The position numbers and the translations under genes were made by a program. Positions 20,310 through 31,256 of a DNA stretch of 64,000 bases are shown here, in pieces (positions within the stretch are counted from its first letter, which is position 1; every line of letters starts with the position of its first letter). The notes below the pieces were generated by a model. The model did no database searches and was not told the origin of the DNA. It saw only the letters and a program-made list of their open reading frames with translations. Source of the DNA: an uncultured Pseudomonadota bacterium (GTDB taxonomy: Bacteria; Pseudomonadota; Gammaproteobacteria; Methylococcales; Methylomonadaceae); contig CAINHO010000024.1 of the NCBI GenBank assembly GCA_903848935.1, positions 1 through 64,000 on the forward strand. The letters are read 5' to 3'.

Positions 20310-20666
20310 CTATTTTTTAATTGGTTTACGAGGACCTTTACGAGTACGCGCGTTCGTTCTAGTGCGCTGCCCTCTTAATGGCAAGCCTCTGCGATGTCTT
20401 ATTCCACGATAACAACCAAGATCCATCAACCGTTTGATGTTCATAGAAACTTCACGACGAAGATCGCCTTCAACAGTCATTTTTGCGATGACGTTACGAA
20501 TAGCTTCTATTTTCTCTTCAGTGAGATCCTTAATTTTTACCGAAGGCAACACACCCACTTCACTACAAATTTCACTTGCAGTTTGACGACCGACACCGTA
20601 AATCGCGGTTAGAGCGATAACAGCATGCTTATGGTCTGGTACATTTATCCCGGCGATACGAGCCAT
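20310..20666 (-). CDS. rpsM: 30S ribosomal protein S13
   Basis: 118 aa, [20 protein letters not shown], with the helix-two-turn-helix [10 protein letters not shown] and the C-terminal [19 protein letters not shown]. It is the first gene of the alpha operon. A promoter-like sequence lies between it and rpmJ, so alpha-operon genes may also be expressed independently of the spc genes. Confidence 0.98.
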   Translation of the reverse strand: MARIAGINVPDHKHAVIALTAIYGVGRQTASEICSEVGVLPSVKIKDLTEEKIEAIRNVIAKMTVEGDLRREVSMNIKRLMDLGCYRGIRHRRGLPLRGQRTRTNARTRKGPRKPIKK

Positions 20667-20708
20667 TTAAATACTCCCTTGAGTACGAATTCTAAGCTTA
20701 AGTGTTAG

Positions 20709-20736
20709 ATTATAACATATAACAATAATTGAGCAA
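20709..20736 (-). promoter_or_regulatory. Candidate sigma70 promoter for the alpha operon
   Basis: On the minus strand, TATAAT (20709-20714) is preceded by TTGCTC (20731-20736) with a 16-bp spacer, in the 77-bp gap upstream of rpsM. The -10 is a perfect consensus and the -35 is a poor match. The position agrees with the alpha-operon promoter in other gammaproteobacteria. Confidence 0.6.
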
Positions 20737-20743
20737 TCCAAAA

Positions 20744-20857
20744 TTACCCTTGACGCTGTTTGTGTCTGCCATCTTCGCAAATCACTCGAACAACACCTTG
20801 TCTTTTTACAACTTTGCATTTTCTGCAAATTGGTTTTACAGATGCGCGAACTTTCAT
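20744..20857 (-). CDS. rpmJ: 50S ribosomal protein L36
   Basis: 37 aa read from the minus strand, starting [20 protein letters not shown] and ending GRHKQRQG. Zinc-binding Cys11, Cys14, Cys27 and His32 are all present, so this is the zinc-containing form. The ATG at 20855-20857 has GGAGG a few bases upstream. It lies between secY and rpsM, its standard position at the end of the spc operon. Confidence 0.97.
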   Translation of the reverse strand: MKVRASVKPICRKCKVVKRQGVVRVICEDGRHKQRQG

Positions 20858-20898
20858 AGGAACCTCCAAGATTCTCAAATCAATAAACGTGCTAACCG

Positions 20899-22221
20899 CT
20901 ACTTCTTGAGGTTAGCTTTTTTCATTAAACCTTCATACTGTTGCGACATGATATGCGTCTGCATTTGTGAGATAAAATCCATCACAACCACAACAATAAT
21001 CAACAACGACGTTCCGCCAAAATAAAAAGGAACGTTCCAATAAACAATTAAAAACTCGGGCAACAAACAAACTAACGTAATGTAAAACGCACCGATTAAT
21101 GTTAGTCGCGTCATTACCTTGTCAATATAAATACTGGTCTGAATACCTGGTCTAATTCCAGGTAAAAAGGCACCCGATTTTTTCAAATTTTCAGCTGTCT
21201 CTTTAGAATTAAATACTAAAGCCGTATAGAAAAAGCAGAAGAAAACAATAGCCAGTGCGTAAAAAATAACATAAACAGGCTGCCCTGGTGAAAGTAACGT
21301 TGCCGCGTCTTGCAACCAACCAAACCCTTCGCTTTGACCAAACCAACTGGCAATGGTTGCAGGAAAAAGAATAATACTTGATGCAAAAATTGGGGGAATA
21401 ACACCAGCCATATTTAACTTCAAGGGTAAGAAACTGCTTTGACCTGCGTATAATTTACGCCCTTGTTGTCTTTTTGGATAATTAATTACAATACGACGTT
21501 GCCCACGCTCTACAAACACAACCAACATAGTTACAGAAATGGAAATTAAAAATAGCAGCACAATGAACGCGCTGCTCATCTCACCAGTACGAACAAGTTC
21601 AAACGTACCACCAATTGCTTTAGGTAACCCTGAAACGATACCAGCAAAGATAATCATCGAAATACCATTACCGATGCCACGTTCAGTCACCTGTTCACCT
21701 AACCACATCAGAAAGATAGTGCCAGTGACTAATGTGACCGTAGTGATAGCAACAAAATTCAAGCCTGGACTTAACACGACAGACAAACCGCCTGCAGTTT
21801 GATTTTGTAACGCTAAGGAAATACCAATTGCCTGAAAAGTCGCCAAAACCACCGTACCATAGCGAGTAAACTGAGAAATCTTACGTCGTCCCAGCTCACC
21901 ATCTTTCTTCATTTGTTCCATTGACGGAATAACAACCGTCATGAGTTGCATAATGATAGAAGCGGATATGTAGGGCATAATACCCAGCGCAAACAAGCTC
22001 AATCGCATTAACGCTCCACCCGAGAACATATTAAACATGTCCAGAATAGAGCCGCCTTGTTGTTCAAACATAGCAGCCAACGCTTTAGGATCAATTCCAG
22101 GAACTGGAATATGCGCCCCAACGCGATAAACAATAAAAGCCCCCAAAACAAAAAATAAGCGTGCCTTCAGCTCTGAAAAATCCCCAGTTTTGTTTGCCAT
22201 TTGCGCTTTTGATCCATTCAC
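20899..22221 (-). CDS. secY: Protein translocase subunit SecY
   Basis: 440 aa with ten membrane helices; the channel pore of the Sec translocon with SecE and SecG. The opening HIPVPGID (37-44), the plug/TM2 region [10 protein letters not shown] and the C-terminal LMKKANLKK are family hallmarks. I take the GTG at 22219-22221 because AGAGG lies six bases upstream and the length before ELKARL matches E. coli. An ATG seven codons later is the alternative. The start sits one base from the rplO stop. Confidence 0.96.
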   Translation of the reverse strand: MNGSKAQMANKTGDFSELKARLFFVLGAFIVYRVGAHIPVPGIDPKALAAMFEQQGGSILDMFNMFSGGALMRLSLFALGIMPYISASIIMQLMTVVIPSMEQMKKDGELGRRKISQFTRYGTVVLATFQAIGISLALQNQTAGGLSVVLSPGLNFVAITTVTLVTGTIFLMWLGEQVTERGIGNGISMIIFAGIVSGLPKAIGGTFELVRTGEMSSAFIVLLFLISISVTMLVVFVERGQRRIVINYPKRQQGRKLYAGQSSFLPLKLNMAGVIPPIFASSIILFPATIASWFGQSEGFGWLQDAATLLSPGQPVYVIFYALAIVFFCFFYTALVFNSKETAENLKKSGAFLPGIRPGIQTSIYIDKVMTRLTLIGAFYITLVCLLPEFLIVYWNVPFYFGGTSLLIIVVVVMDFISQMQTHIMSQQYEGLMKKANLKK

Positions 22222-22222
22222 T

Positions 22223-22657
22223 TTATGCCTCTACTTTGCCACCAGCAGCTTCAATAGATTCTTTTGCACCTACCGTTACTTTTACACCTTTTACAGTGAC
22301 CGCTTTTGTCAACGTACCCGATTTAATAATACGTGCAACTCTGGTAAAAATCGGAACAATATTCGCGTCAATTAACACTTTCAAATCGATTACATCAGCT
22401 GTTAACCCATTCAATTCACCTAAACGAACTTCAGATGAAAACTTCGCTTTGTGGGAAGTAAAACCCACTTTTGGCAGGCGGCGTTGTAAAGGCATTTGAC
22501 CACCCTCAAAACCAACTTTATGAAAACCGCCACTACGAGCTTTTTGACCTTTATGACCACGACCACAGGTTTTACCCATTGTGCAGCCAATACCACGACC
22601 TACACGTCTTGATTTCTTACGCGCACCATCAGTAGCTTTAATTGTATTTAGAAACAT
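22223..22657 (-). CDS. rplO: 50S ribosomal protein L15
   Basis: 144 aa, with the glycine-rich basic N-terminus ([20 protein letters not shown], about 18-37) that threads into 23S rRNA. Its ATG overlaps the rpmD stop by one base (TAATG), and its end leads into secY. Confidence 0.98.
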   Translation of the reverse strand: MFLNTIKATDGARKKSRRVGRGIGCTMGKTCGRGHKGQKARSGGFHKVGFEGGQMPLQRRLPKVGFTSHKAKFSSEVRLGELNGLTADVIDLKVLIDANIVPIFTRVARIIKSGTLTKAVTVKGVKVTVGAKESIEAAGGKVEA

Positions 22658-22839
22658 TAAACCTCCTCAACCTTAAGCATATAAGCTACTTTGTTGATCA
22701 TCCCTATATTTTCTGGAGTATTCAGCACTTCAACCGTCTGATTGATTTTACGCAACCCCAAACCTTTTAAACAGGCTCGATGATTAGGCAAACGTCCGAA
22801 CCGACTTTTTATCATTGTGACACTTAACTTATTACTCAT
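22657..22839 (-). CDS. rpmD: 50S ribosomal protein L30
   Basis: 60 aa from [20 protein letters not shown]; the ATG at 22837-22839 is chosen over a longer frame because L30 is about 60 aa and the upstream region overlaps rpsE. The typical core [19 protein letters not shown] is present. Spc operon. Confidence 0.97.
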   Translation of the reverse strand: MSNKLSVTMIKSRFGRLPNHRACLKGLGLRKINQTVEVLNTPENIGMINKVAYMLKVEEV

Positions 22840-22843
22840 CTTA

Positions 22844-23350
22844 TCACCCAGTGATTTTATCAACGGACAACCCGCGTTTGGCGGCAATTTGGTGAGCATT
22901 GTGCATTCCAGTTAAGCCGTTAATCGTCGCACGAACCACATTAATTGGATTATTTGTACCAATACATTTTGCTAACACATTATGTACACCAACAACTTCA
23001 AAAACTGCACGCATCGCACCCCCAGCAATAATACCAGTACCTTCCGAGGCAGGTTGCATATAAACTTTTGCGGCTCCAGTCGTATTTGTAATCGCGTATT
23101 GAAGGGTATCACCCTTCAACTCCACTTTACGCATATTTTTGCGTGCTTGTTCTAATGATTTCTGAATAGCAATGGGAACTTCGCGTGCTTTACTAACGCC
23201 GTAACCGACGCGCCCTTCGCCGTCACCCACGACAGTCAAAGCAGTAAAACCAAAAACCCGACCGCCCTTTACCACCTTTGCAACTCGTCTAACGTTAACT
23301 AATTTTTCTTGTAACCCGTCAGCCGAACCTTGAGTAGGTGCTGTAGCCAT
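22844..23350 (-). CDS. rpsE: 30S ribosomal protein S5
   Basis: 168 aa. The S5 double-stranded-RNA-binding motif includes [20 protein letters not shown] (about 22-41), and the C-terminal domain has [19 protein letters not shown]5 takes part in decoding accuracy. Spc operon, 4 bp before rpmD. Confidence 0.98.
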   Translation of the reverse strand: MATAPTQGSADGLQEKLVNVRRVAKVVKGGRVFGFTALTVVGDGEGRVGYGVSKAREVPIAIQKSLEQARKNMRKVELKGDTLQYAITNTTGAAKVYMQPASEGTGIIAGGAMRAVFEVVGVHNVLAKCIGTNNPINVVRATINGLTGMHNAHQIAAKRGLSVDKITG

Positions 23351-23359
23351 TGTATTCTC

Positions 23360-23713
23360 CTAAAATTTCAAGCCAGCTTCACGAGCGGCATCGGCCAATG
23401 CTTTAACACGACCGTGATATTTAAATCCCGAACGGTCAAATGCAACTTCAATAACACCTACCGCGAGGGCTTTTTCAGCGATACGCTTACCCACCGCAAT
23501 TGCCGCCGTGATATTACTCGTTCCCTTCAAACCTGCCTTCAATTCAGTTTGATTTGTCGAAGCACTTGCCAAAGTCACAGTGCCATCTTCACTAATAATC
23601 TGTGCATAGATATGCTGTGATGTCTTGTGAATTGACAACCGAGTAGCGTTTAACTTTTTAATCTGACTACGCACTTTTAATGCGCGTTTCATACGAGTTT
23701 GTTTCTTATCCAT
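23360..23713 (-). CDS. rplR: 50S ribosomal protein L18
   Basis: 117 aa. It binds 5S rRNA; the characteristic [20 protein letters not shown] is near the C-terminus. Standard length and position between rplF and rpsE. Confidence 0.98.
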   Translation of the reverse strand: MDKKQTRMKRALKVRSQIKKLNATRLSIHKTSQHIYAQIISEDGTVTLASASTNQTELKAGLKGTSNITAAIAVGKRIAEKALAVGVIEVAFDRSGFKYHGRVKALADAAREAGLKF

Positions 23714-23722
23714 TACGCTACC

Positions 23723-24256
23723 CTACTTTTTCTTGGCTTCTTTTCTAGTGACATGCTCATCCGAATAACGCACACCCTTCCCCTTATAGGGCTCAGGGGG
23801 ACGGTAAGCTCGAATCTTTGCGGCAACTTGTCCAACAAGTTGCTTATCACTACCTTTAAGGATAATTTCAGTTTGACTTGGAGTCTCCACTGAAACGCCT
23901 GCAGGTACTTCAAAGTCAACGGGATGTGAAAAACCAAGCGATAAGCTAAGAATACTTTCTTTTGCTTGTGCTCTGTAACCCACGCCAACTAGCGTTAATT
24001 TCTTTTCAAAACCAGCTGATACGCCAGTCACCATGTTATTTACAATCGCTCTCGCTGTACCAGCTTGAGCGGTTGCTTTTTTGTCATCTTTATTCCACTG
24101 CATTGAAATCACATTGTCTGTAATCTCCATGCTAACTGAAGTATCAAAATCAAACGTCAACAAACCTTTGCTACCTTTTACAATAACATTGTTGCCGTCA
24201 ACTTTAACCTCCACACCACTTGGAATAGTAACGGGGGCTTTAGCAATTCTTGACAT
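23723..24256 (-). CDS. rplF: 50S ribosomal protein L6
   Basis: 177 aa with the two-repeat L6 fold and the signature [15 protein letters not shown] near the C-terminus (about 152-166). Starts [17 protein letters not shown]. Spc operon. Confidence 0.98.
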   Translation of the reverse strand: MSRIAKAPVTIPSGVEVKVDGNNVIVKGSKGLLTFDFDTSVSMEITDNVISMQWNKDDKKATAQAGTARAIVNNMVTGVSAGFEKKLTLVGVGYRAQAKESILSLSLGFSHPVDFEVPAGVSVETPSQTEIILKGSDKQLVGQVAAKIRAYRPPEPYKGKGVRYSDEHVTRKEAKKK

Positions 24257-24270
24257 AACTACGCCTTATG

Positions 24271-24666
24271 TTAACAAACAGTGCAAATGACTTCGCCACC
24301 ATGCCCGATGGCACGCGCCGCTCTATCCGTCATTACTCCATTTGAAGTTGACACGATAGCGACACCCAATCCGCCGAGAACTTTTGGCAATTCATCTTTC
24401 GATTTATAAATCCGCAAACCTGGTCTACTGATTCGTTTGATGTTTTCAATTACAGGCGCACCTTTATAATACTTCAACACAACTGTCATCTCAGTGTGAC
24501 TGCCATTGGTTTCAGTGCTAAATCCCGTAATATAACCCTCCTCTTTAAGTACTTTTGCAATCGATACTTTAAGTTTAGACGAAGGTTGTTTTATAAATTT
24601 TTTACCAGCAGACTGACCGTTTCTAATGCGTGTCAGCATATCCGCTACTGGATCTGTCATACTCAT
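24271..24666 (-). CDS. rpsH: 30S ribosomal protein S8
   Basis: 131 aa, [17 protein letters not shown], with the C-terminal signature [14 protein letters not shown]. It is a primary 16S binder and, in E. coli, the translational repressor of the spc operon. Starting at the first Met (24664-24666) matches the E. coli MSM start; the second Met two codons later is possible. Confidence 0.98.
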   Translation of the reverse strand: MSMTDPVADMLTRIRNGQSAGKKFIKQPSSKLKVSIAKVLKEEGYITGFSTETNGSHTEMTVVLKYYKGAPVIENIKRISRPGLRIYKSKDELPKVLGGLGVAIVSTSNGVMTDRAARAIGHGGEVICTVC

Positions 24667-24698
24667 CGCTTAATTCTCCAAAATTGATCCAACAGAAA

Positions 24699-25004
24699 TT
24701 ACCAGCTCGCCTTAACAACACCAGGTACGTCACCACGCATTGTTGCTTCGCGTAATTTATTACGACTCAGACCAAATTTGCGGTAATAACCATGTGGGCG
24801 ACCGGTTAAATTACAACGGTTACGCACGCGCGATGGACTGGAATCTCTGGGTAATTTTTGAAGCTGCAACTGAGCAGACTCTTTATCCTCAAAAGTAGAG
24901 CTAGGAGCTCGAATAATCTCTTTCAAAAAATTACGCTTAACATCATACTTTTTAACTAATTGTTTGCGCTTTTCTTCACGCGCAATCATTGATTTTTTTG
25001 CCAT
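24699..25004 (-). CDS. rpsN: 30S ribosomal protein S14 (long, zinc-free form)
   Basis: 101 aa from [20 protein letters not shown]. The ATG at 25002-25004 has AGGGG upstream; an in-frame TTG two codons earlier is rejected. The 101-aa form without the CxxC zinc knuckle is the ordinary gammaproteobacterial type. It carries [20 protein letters not shown] (about 63-82). Confidence 0.97.
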   Translation of the reverse strand: MAKKSMIAREEKRKQLVKKYDVKRNFLKEIIRAPSSTFEDKESAQLQLQKLPRDSSPSRVRNRCNLTGRPHGYYRKFGLSRNKLREATMRGDVPGVVKASW

Positions 25005-25017
25005 GATCAATCACCCC

Positions 25018-25557
25018 TTACTGTTTAAATGGAAAATTAAACAACCTCAACAACGCCAAACCTTCTTCGTTAGTTTGTGCTGTCGTAGTAATGGTGATGT
25101 CCATACCGCGCAACATGTCGATTTTGTCGTAATCGATTTCAGGAAAAATAATTTGTTCTTTCACCCCCATCGAATAATTACCGCGTCCATCAAAACTTCT
25201 TGGATTCAATCCCCTAAAATCCCGAACTCGAGGAATAGAAATACTAATCAAACGATCCAAAAATTCGTACATTTTATCGCTACGTAATGTCACTTTACAG
25301 CCGATAGGCATATCATCACGAATTTTAAATCCCGCAATAGATTTTCTCGCCAAAGTAATTACTGGTTTCTGACCTGAAATCTTTTCCATGTCACTAACAG
25401 CAAACTGCAATACTTTTTTATCCGCCACTGCACCGCTTACCCCCATATTGAGGGTGATTTTAGTAATACGAGGAGCTTGCATTACGGTTTTGTAACCGAA
25501 CTGTTCAATTAAAGCAGGACGAACAGTTTCCTTATATACCGAGTCTAATCTAGCCAT
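25018..25557 (-). CDS. rplE: 50S ribosomal protein L5
   Basis: 179 aa. It binds 5S rRNA and contacts the P-site tRNA. Signatures are [17 protein letters not shown] (33-49) and the C-terminal [20 protein letters not shown]. Spc operon, 8 bp after rplX. Confidence 0.98.
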   Translation of the reverse strand: MARLDSVYKETVRPALIEQFGYKTVMQAPRITKITLNMGVSGAVADKKVLQFAVSDMEKISGQKPVITLARKSIAGFKIRDDMPIGCKVTLRSDKMYEFLDRLISISIPRVRDFRGLNPRSFDGRGNYSMGVKEQIIFPEIDYDKIDMLRGMDITITTTAQTNEEGLALLRLFNFPFKQ

Positions 25558-25565
25558 GATTCACC

Positions 25566-25883
25566 TTACGCATCGACAACTTCGTTGGTTGATTTAAAGT
25601 ATCGGACTTTTTTTCCATCATCTAAAAATCTAAAACCGACCCGATCCGCTTTTTTTGTTACCGGGTTATACAGCCCTACATTGGAAATTTCAATCGGCAT
25701 ATCCTTAGTCACAAAACCGCCTTGAACACCTACATTAGGGTTCGGCTTTTGGCTTTTACTAACCTGATTGATACCCTCAACAAGAACTTTGTTATTTTTC
25801 AGAATTTGGGTCACACGACCACTTTTGCCCTTATCTTTACCGATACGGACGATGACTTCGTCACCTTTTCTTATTTTTTGCAT
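25566..25883 (-). CDS. rplX: 50S ribosomal protein L24
   Basis: 105 aa with the KOW motif [19 protein letters not shown] at about 5-23. It is an assembly initiator of the 50S subunit. Second gene of the spc operon after rplN. Confidence 0.98.
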   Translation of the reverse strand: MQKIRKGDEVIVRIGKDKGKSGRVTQILKNNKVLVEGINQVSKSQKPNPNVGVQGGFVTKDMPIEISNVGLYNPVTKKADRVGFRFLDDGKKVRYFKSTNEVVDA

Positions 25884-25899
25884 AATTTTACTCTCGACC

Positions 25900-26268
25900 T
25901 TATAACACTTCAGGTGCTAATGAAATGATTTTCATGAACTTTTCACCTCTAAGCTCACGAGTCACAGGGCCAAAAATCCGTGTACCTAACGGTTGCAAAT
26001 TGTTATTTAAAATAACCGCTGCATTGCCATCAAAACGAATAACTGAACCATCAGAACGACGTACACCTTTACGAGTACGTACGACTAACGCGTTATAAAC
26101 CTCGCCTTTTTTCACTCTGCCGCGAGGAATCGCATCTTTTACACTGACTTTAATGATATCGCCAATACCAGCGTAACGCCGATGCGAACCACCAAGTACT
26201 TTGATACACATGACCTTTTTTGCACCGCTATTATCGGCAACCTCAAGGTTAGTTTGCATCTGAATCAT
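25900..26268 (-). CDS. rplN: 50S ribosomal protein L14
   Basis: 122 aa, [20 protein letters not shown]. First gene of the classical spc operon. The gap to rpsQ is 39 bp, longer than most in this block, and I see no consensus promoter in it. Confidence 0.98.
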   Translation of the reverse strand: MIQMQTNLEVADNSGAKKVMCIKVLGGSHRRYAGIGDIIKVSVKDAIPRGRVKKGEVYNALVVRTRKGVRRSDGSVIRFDGNAAVILNNNLQPLGTRIFGPVTRELRGEKFMKIISLAPEVL

Positions 26269-26307
26269 GATCTATTCCTACAAATATAAAATTAAGCGTT
26301 TAACTGA

Positions 26308-26571
26308 TTATTTGTTAGTACGTTCTAACACTTGTACCAATTTAAACGTTTTATGTTTAGACATCGGACGGCAAGATGTAATTGAAACTACATCACCTTC
26401 TTGACAAAAATTATCCTCATCATGTGCCATCATCTTCGTAGAACGTTTTATATACTTCCCGTAAACGGGATGCTTTACTACGCGTTCAACCAAAACAGTA
26501 ATCGTCTTGTCCATTTTATTACTGACAACACGCCCCGTAATGGTTCGTAATTTAGTCGTATTTTCACTCAT
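26308..26571 (-). CDS. rpsQ: 30S ribosomal protein S17
   Basis: 87 aa with the OB-fold core [18 protein letters not shown] (13-30). Primary 16S rRNA binder and last gene of the S10 operon. It starts one base after the rpmC stop. Confidence 0.98.
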   Translation of the reverse strand: MSENTTKLRTITGRVVSNKMDKTITVLVERVVKHPVYGKYIKRSTKMMAHDEDNFCQEGDVVSITSCRPMSKHKTFKLVQVLERTNK

Positions 26572-26572
26572 A

Positions 26573-26764
26573 CTACGCTCTCACCATCTCATTTAACACG
26601 GTTTGAACGCGAGCTACGTCACGTCGTACCTTTTTCACCTGAGCTGTTTTAGACAGCTGCCCTGTACCCTTTTGCATCTGTAGGGTAAAACGTTCTCGCG
26701 CTAATTCAATTAACAAAACTGATAGCTCATCGCGTGACTTTTGACGTAATTCACTTGCTTTCAT
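26573..26764 (-). CDS. rpmC: 50S ribosomal protein L29
   Basis: 63 aa of helical hairpin, [20 protein letters not shown]. The ATG (26762-26764) overlaps the rplP stop as ATGA, so it is preferred over the GTG one codon upstream. It sits near the polypeptide exit tunnel. Confidence 0.97.
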   Translation of the reverse strand: MKASELRQKSRDELSVLLIELARERFTLQMQKGTGQLSKTAQVKKVRRDVARVQTVLNEMVRA

Positions 26765-27177
26765 CACATTATCGTCCGTACAGTAAATAGTGTTTTCAAA
26801 GGTAACTTAGCTGATGCTAACATGAAAGCTTCACGAGCTAACTCTTCAGAAACACCTTGAATCTCATACAGCATCGTACCTGGGCGAATTTGTGCAACCC
26901 AATACTCTACGTTGCCCTTACCCTTACCCATACGAACCGCTAAAGGTTTTTCAGTAATTGGCTTATCCGGAAATACACGAATCCAAATCTTACCACCACG
27001 TTTAACATGACGAGTAATAGTACGACGAGCGGACTCAATTTGACGAGCCGTCAACCGACCACGACTAATTGATTTAAGACCGAACTCACCAAAACTAACT
27101 GATGATCCACGAACAGCAATACCGTTGTTCTTGCCTTTATGCTGTTTACGAAATTTTGTTCTTTTAGGTTGAAGCAT
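26764..27177 (-). CDS. rplP: 50S ribosomal protein L16
   Basis: 137 aa, [19 protein letters not shown]. It organises the A-site region of the 50S. The conserved [19 protein letters not shown] (82-100) includes the arginine region hydroxylated in E. coli. S10 operon. Confidence 0.98.
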   Translation of the reverse strand: MLQPKRTKFRKQHKGKNNGIAVRGSSVSFGEFGLKSISRGRLTARQIESARRTITRHVKRGGKIWIRVFPDKPITEKPLAVRMGKGKGNVEYWVAQIRPGTMLYEIQGVSEELAREAFMLASAKLPLKTLFTVRTIM

Positions 27178-27193
27178 CTTTCTGTTCCTTCAA

Positions 27194-27865
27194 CTATTTT
27201 TTAGATTCAGAGTTAATAGATGCTTTATGTGCATCTACATCAAATACTTCACCTTTGAATATCCACACTTTAATGCCGATAATTCCATAGGTTGTATGTG
27301 CCTCAGCCGTTGCGTAATCGATATCCGCACGCAAAGTGTGCAAGGGTACGCGCCCTTCTCTGTACCACTCACTTCGCGCAATTTCAGCACCATTCAAACG
27401 CCCACCCACGTTTATTTTGATACCTTCAGCACCTAAACGCATCGTGTTGGTAACAGCCCGTTTCATTGCACGACGGTACATGATACGCTTTTCAAGCTGT
27501 TGAGCAACCCCTTCAGCGACTAAATATGCATCCAACTCCGGTTTTCTAATTTCTTCAACGTTGAGCTGTACAGGCACACCGATCATTTTAGCAATTTCTT
27601 GCTTCAAAACTTCGATGTCTTCGCCTTTTTTACCAATAACGATACCTGGGCGTGCAGTGTAAATCGTAATTTGTGCGTTGTTCGCGGGGCGATTGATTTG
27701 AATGCGACTCACTGAAGCGTGCGCTAATTTTTTTCTTAAAAACTCTCTGACTTTTAAATCTTGATACAAAAAAGTGGAATAATCTTTGCTGCTTGCATAC
27801 CAGCGCGAATTCCAGTCTTTAACAATACCAAGACGTATGCCAGTTGGATGTACTTTTTGACCCAT
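27194..27865 (-). CDS. rpsC: 30S ribosomal protein S3
   Basis: 223 aa, [20 protein letters not shown]. The type-II KH domain carries [17 protein letters not shown] (75-91). It lines the mRNA entry channel. S10 operon. Confidence 0.98.
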   Translation of the reverse strand: MGQKVHPTGIRLGIVKDWNSRWYASSKDYSTFLYQDLKVREFLRKKLAHASVSRIQINRPANNAQITIYTARPGIVIGKKGEDIEVLKQEIAKMIGVPVQLNVEEIRKPELDAYLVAEGVAQQLEKRIMYRRAMKRAVTNTMRLGAEGIKINVGGRLNGAEIARSEWYREGRVPLHTLRADIDYATAEAHTTYGIIGIKVWIFKGEVFDVDAHKASINSESKK

Positions 27866-27873
27866 GTTATCCC

Positions 27874-28209
27874 CTACTCGCTTTCTGCAACTTTAATGGT
27901 GATATGGCAGGTTCTTTTAAGGATATGATTCGCACGACCTTTAGCTCTTGCCTTAAATCTTTTCAATGTCGCCGCCTCATTTACAAAAACCGTAGATACT
28001 TTTAACGCATCAATGTCAGCACTTTCATTATGCTCTGCATTAGCGATTGCTGATTCTAAAACTTTTTTTACAATAAATGCGGCTTTTTTCGGACTGAACT
28101 TTAAAATGTTCAATGCTTTTTCAACAGGAAGTCCACGAATTTGATCGCAAACTAACCGTGCTTTCTGAGCAGATAAAGGCGCATTACTTAATTTTGCTGA
28201 AACTTCCAT
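27874..28209 (-). CDS. rplV: 50S ribosomal protein L22
   Basis: 111 aa. The loop PRGRA-like segment [20 protein letters not shown] (82-101) reaches into the exit tunnel and is the usual site of macrolide-resistance changes; nothing unusual is evident. S10 operon. Confidence 0.98.
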   Translation of the reverse strand: MEVSAKLSNAPLSAQKARLVCDQIRGLPVEKALNILKFSPKKAAFIVKKVLESAIANAEHNESADIDALKVSTVFVNEAATLKRFKARAKGRANHILKRTCHITIKVAESE

Positions 28210-28217
28210 CGTCCATC

Positions 28218-28490
28218 CTACTTAGATTTCTTGTCAGCCACATGACCTTTATAGGTTCGGGTGGGTGCAAATTCGCCTAATTTATGACCCACCATATTCT
28301 CAGTAACGAGAACGGGGATGTGTAGCTTCCCATTATGAACTGCAATGGTCAGGCCTAACATATCAGGAATAATCATTGATCGTCTAGACCAGGTTTTAAT
28401 CGGTTTCCTGCTACTGATTTTTATAGCATCCTCAACCTTTTTAAAGAGATGATGATCAATAAAAGGACCTTTTTTAATTGAACGCGGCAC
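28218..28490 (-). CDS. rpsS: 30S ribosomal protein S19
   Basis: 90 aa, [19 protein letters not shown], with the family motif [15 protein letters not shown] (70-84). 30S head protein. S10 operon. Confidence 0.98.
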   Translation of the reverse strand: MPRSIKKGPFIDHHLFKKVEDAIKISSRKPIKTWSRRSMIIPDMLGLTIAVHNGKLHIPVLVTENMVGHKLGEFAPTRTYKGHVADKKSK

Positions 28491-28508
28491 GCTGATTCCC
28501 CTCTATTT

Positions 28509-29330
28509 TTACTTACGACGTCTAATAATCATGTTATCAGTACGTTTGTTCTTTCTTGTTTTATAACCTTTTGTAGGTACACCCCAAGGCGACACGGGAT
28601 GTCTACCACCCGATGTACGACCTTCACCACCACCATGCGGATGATCAACTGGGTTCATAACAACACCTCGAACGGTCGGTCTAATACCACGCCATCTTGA
28701 TGCTCCGGCTTTACCTAAAGAAGCGAGATTATGCTCTGAATTAGAAACTTCACCGATTACAGCACGACAATCAGCTAATACCTTACGCATTTCACCAGAA
28801 CGTAACCGAAGTGTAGCATGAACGCCATCACGTGCAACTAATTGCACCGAGGTTCCCGCACTTCTAGCAACTTGTGCGCCCTTACCTGATTTCAATTCAA
28901 CACAGTGTACCGTTGTGCCCACCGGAATGTTACGCAGTGGCATACAATTTCCGATTCTAACTGGTGCAATTTCAGCAGAGATAATTTCCTGCCCAGCTTC
29001 AAGACCTTTCGGCGCGATAATATACCGGCGTTCACCATCCTTGAACAAAATTAATGCAATGTTTGCAGTTCTGTTAGGATCGTATTCCAACCGCTCAACA
29101 ACTGCAGAAATATCTATCTTGTTTCTTTTAAAATCAATAAGACGATAATGCTGCTTATGACCGCCACCGACGTGACGAGTAGTAATACGACCGTTATTAT
29201 TACGACCGCCTGTTTTACTCTTCTTCTCTAATAACGCAGCAAATGGTTTACCTTTATGCAATGCATCATTTTTAACTCGTACTACAAACCGTGATCCAGG
29301 GGAGGTCGGTTTTGACTTTACAATCGCCAT
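28509..29330 (-). CDS. rplB: 50S ribosomal protein L2
   Basis: 273 aa. The C-terminal peptidyl-transferase-associated segment [19 protein letters not shown] (about 224-242) contains the conserved histidine close to the catalytic centre. It is needed for subunit association. S10 operon. Confidence 0.98.
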   Translation of the reverse strand: MAIVKSKPTSPGSRFVVRVKNDALHKGKPFAALLEKKSKTGGRNNNGRITTRHVGGGHKQHYRLIDFKRNKIDISAVVERLEYDPNRTANIALILFKDGERRYIIAPKGLEAGQEIISAEIAPVRIGNCMPLRNIPVGTTVHCVELKSGKGAQVARSAGTSVQLVARDGVHATLRLRSGEMRKVLADCRAVIGEVSNSEHNLASLGKAGASRWRGIRPTVRGVVMNPVDHPHGGGEGRTSGGRHPVSPWGVPTKGYKTRKNKRTDNMIIRRRK

Positions 29331-29359
29331 AATTTTTACCGTTTCCTTTTCTATCTCAA

Positions 29360-29659
29360 TTAAGCCGTTGCAAATTCAATATCATGACCAGCTTTCAGCT
29401 TAACATAAGCCTTCTTCCAATCAGAACGCTGACCCAACGAACGCCCAAATCTTTTTTGTTTGCCTTTCACGTTTAATACCCGTACAGCATCTACTTCGAC
29501 ATTAAACATTGCTTCGACGGCACTCTTCACTTGTTTTTTAGTCGCATTTTTCTGCACTTTAAAAACAATTTGCTTATCTCTTTCCGCAATAATTGTACTT
29601 TTTTCAGAAATAACAGGTGCTTCTAAAATACGTGTTAACTGATATAAATTTGTACTCAT
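29360..29659 (-). CDS. rplW: 50S ribosomal protein L23
   Basis: 99 aa, with [20 protein letters not shown] (14-33). It forms the exit-tunnel rim that docks trigger factor and SRP. Its start overlaps the rplD stop by 4 bp. Confidence 0.98.
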   Translation of the reverse strand: MSTNLYQLTRILEAPVISEKSTIIAERDKQIVFKVQKNATKKQVKSAVEAMFNVEVDAVRVLNVKGKQKRFGRSLGQRSDWKKAYVKLKAGHDIEFATA

Positions 29660-30267
29660 GCCAAACGCTCCTCTAACTGCTGCAACGCACTCGGAGTGAC
29701 AATCACTTTATCTGCTGCAACTAATAAAACAGGATTTAAATTTGCTGCTTCAACCACTTCCACATAAGGAATGTTTCTTGAAGCTAAAGCCAAATTCATA
29801 TCAACTTCACTCACAACAATCAAAGTACGTTTTGAGTCAAAAGAATCCAATTGTGCGCGTAACGCTTTCGTTTTCGGTGTAGTAGCTAACACTTCTGCAC
29901 TGATAATCAAACGATCTTGACGCAACAATTCCGATAAAATTGAACGAACACCGACACGAAACATTTTTTTATTAAGTTTCTGATCATAATTGCGCGGTCT
30001 TGCAGCAAAAGTAGCACCACCCGTCCGCCATAATGGACTGCGTGTTGTTCCAGATCTCGCTCGACCAGTTCCCTTTTGACGCCAAGGTTTGGCACCGCCA
30101 CCACTCACGTCAGAACGTGTTTTTTGTGCTTTCGTACCTTGTCTTGCACCAGCCAAGTAACGTGTCACCAACTGATGGACAAGTGTTTCATTGTACGATT
30201 GTCCAAAAACAGCCTCACTAACTTGAATGCCATTTTGTTCATTTAATTTAGGTATTTGCAATCCCAT
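29656..30267 (-). CDS. rplD: 50S ribosomal protein L4
   Basis: 203 aa with the exit-tunnel loop [19 protein letters not shown] (56-74). In E. coli L4 also represses the S10 operon through its leader. Here rpsJ is preceded by only 5 bp, so an L4-binding leader in the same place is not possible. Confidence 0.98.
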   Translation of the reverse strand: MGLQIPKLNEQNGIQVSEAVFGQSYNETLVHQLVTRYLAGARQGTKAQKTRSDVSGGGAKPWRQKGTGRARSGTTRSPLWRTGGATFAARPRNYDQKLNKKMFRVGVRSILSELLRQDRLIISAEVLATTPKTKALRAQLDSFDSKRTLIVVSEVDMNLALASRNIPYVEVVEAANLNPVLLVAADKVIVTPSALQQLEERLA

Positions 30268-30270
30268 GAC

Positions 30271-30921
30271 TTAGCCCTTATTCCGCATTTTAGAAGCTGG
30301 CGTAATCACAACATCACCACCTTTGGCACCAGGAACAGCACCTTTCACTAAAATTAAATTTCTCTCTGCATCAATCGAGTGAATCGTCAAGTTTTGAATG
30401 GTCGTTTTTGCGGCACCTAAATGCCCCGCCATTTTTTTACCTTTAAAAACGCGACCTGGCGTTTGACACATACCGATAGAACCCAATACACGATGTGACA
30501 ACGAGTTACCATGAGTTGCATCTTGCATACTAAAATGATGCTTCTTAACACCACCAGCAAAACCTTTACCAATACTTTGACCTTGTACGTCAATTACTTG
30601 ACCCTCAGCAAAAATACTTAAGGGTAATTCCGAACCCAAGTTAAATTCTGAACTTTCACCCTCTTCAAGCCTAAATTCCCAAAGACCGCGACCTGCAGTA
30701 ACATTAGCTGCTGCATAATGTCCAGCCATCGCCTTAGTCACCTTTGATGATTTTTTGTCGCCAGCGGCAACTTGAATTGCACAGTAGCCATCGATTTCGA
30801 GACTTTTAACTTGTGTTACTCTGTTCGAATCAATTTGTAAGACAGTCACTGGAACCGATGAACCATCTTCGCAAAATATTCTGGTCATACCACATTTACG
30901 ACCAATAAGACCTATTGACAT
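30271..30921 (-). CDS. rplC: 50S ribosomal protein L3
   Basis: 216 aa, starting [20 protein letters not shown]. The loop near the peptidyl-transferase centre carries [20 protein letters not shown] (about 133-152), whose Gln is the residue methylated by PrmB in E. coli. S10 operon. Confidence 0.98.
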   Translation of the reverse strand: MSIGLIGRKCGMTRIFCEDGSSVPVTVLQIDSNRVTQVKSLEIDGYCAIQVAAGDKKSSKVTKAMAGHYAAANVTAGRGLWEFRLEEGESSEFNLGSELPLSIFAEGQVIDVQGQSIGKGFAGGVKKHHFSMQDATHGNSLSHRVLGSIGMCQTPGRVFKGKKMAGHLGAAKTTIQNLTIHSIDAERNLILVKGAVPGAKGGDVVITPASKMRNKG

Positions 30922-30939
30922 TTGCCAATTCCTCTATTC

Positions 30940-31251
30940 TTAATTCAACTTAATCTGAACATCAACACCAGCTGCTAAATCTAACTTCATCAAAGCATCA
31001 ACTGTTTTATCAGTTGGTTCGACGATATCTAGCAATCTTTTGTATGTTCTCAATTCGTACTGATCACGCGCATCTTTATCAACGTGCGGTGAAACTAATA
31101 CGGTAAATCGTTCTTTTTTAGTAGGCAATGGAATCGGACCCTTAACTTGTGCACCGGTCCTTCTTGCTGTTTCTACTATCTCACTAGCCGACTGATCAAT
31201 TAATTTATGATCAAAAGATTTCAAGCGAATTCTGATAGTTTGATTAGACAT
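30940..31251 (-). CDS. rpsJ: 30S ribosomal protein S10 (NusE)
   Basis: 103 aa, [17 protein letters not shown] near the start. It serves in the 30S head and, with NusB, in transcription antitermination. It lies only 5 bp after tuf (first copy), so the str and S10 operons are joined with no room for a separate S10 promoter or leader, as in Pseudomonas. Confidence 0.98.
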   Translation of the reverse strand: MSNQTIRIRLKSFDHKLIDQSASEIVETARRTGAQVKGPIPLPTKKERFTVLVSPHVDKDARDQYELRTYKRLLDIVEPTDKTVDALMKLDLAAGVDVQIKLN

Positions 31252-31256
31252 AATTT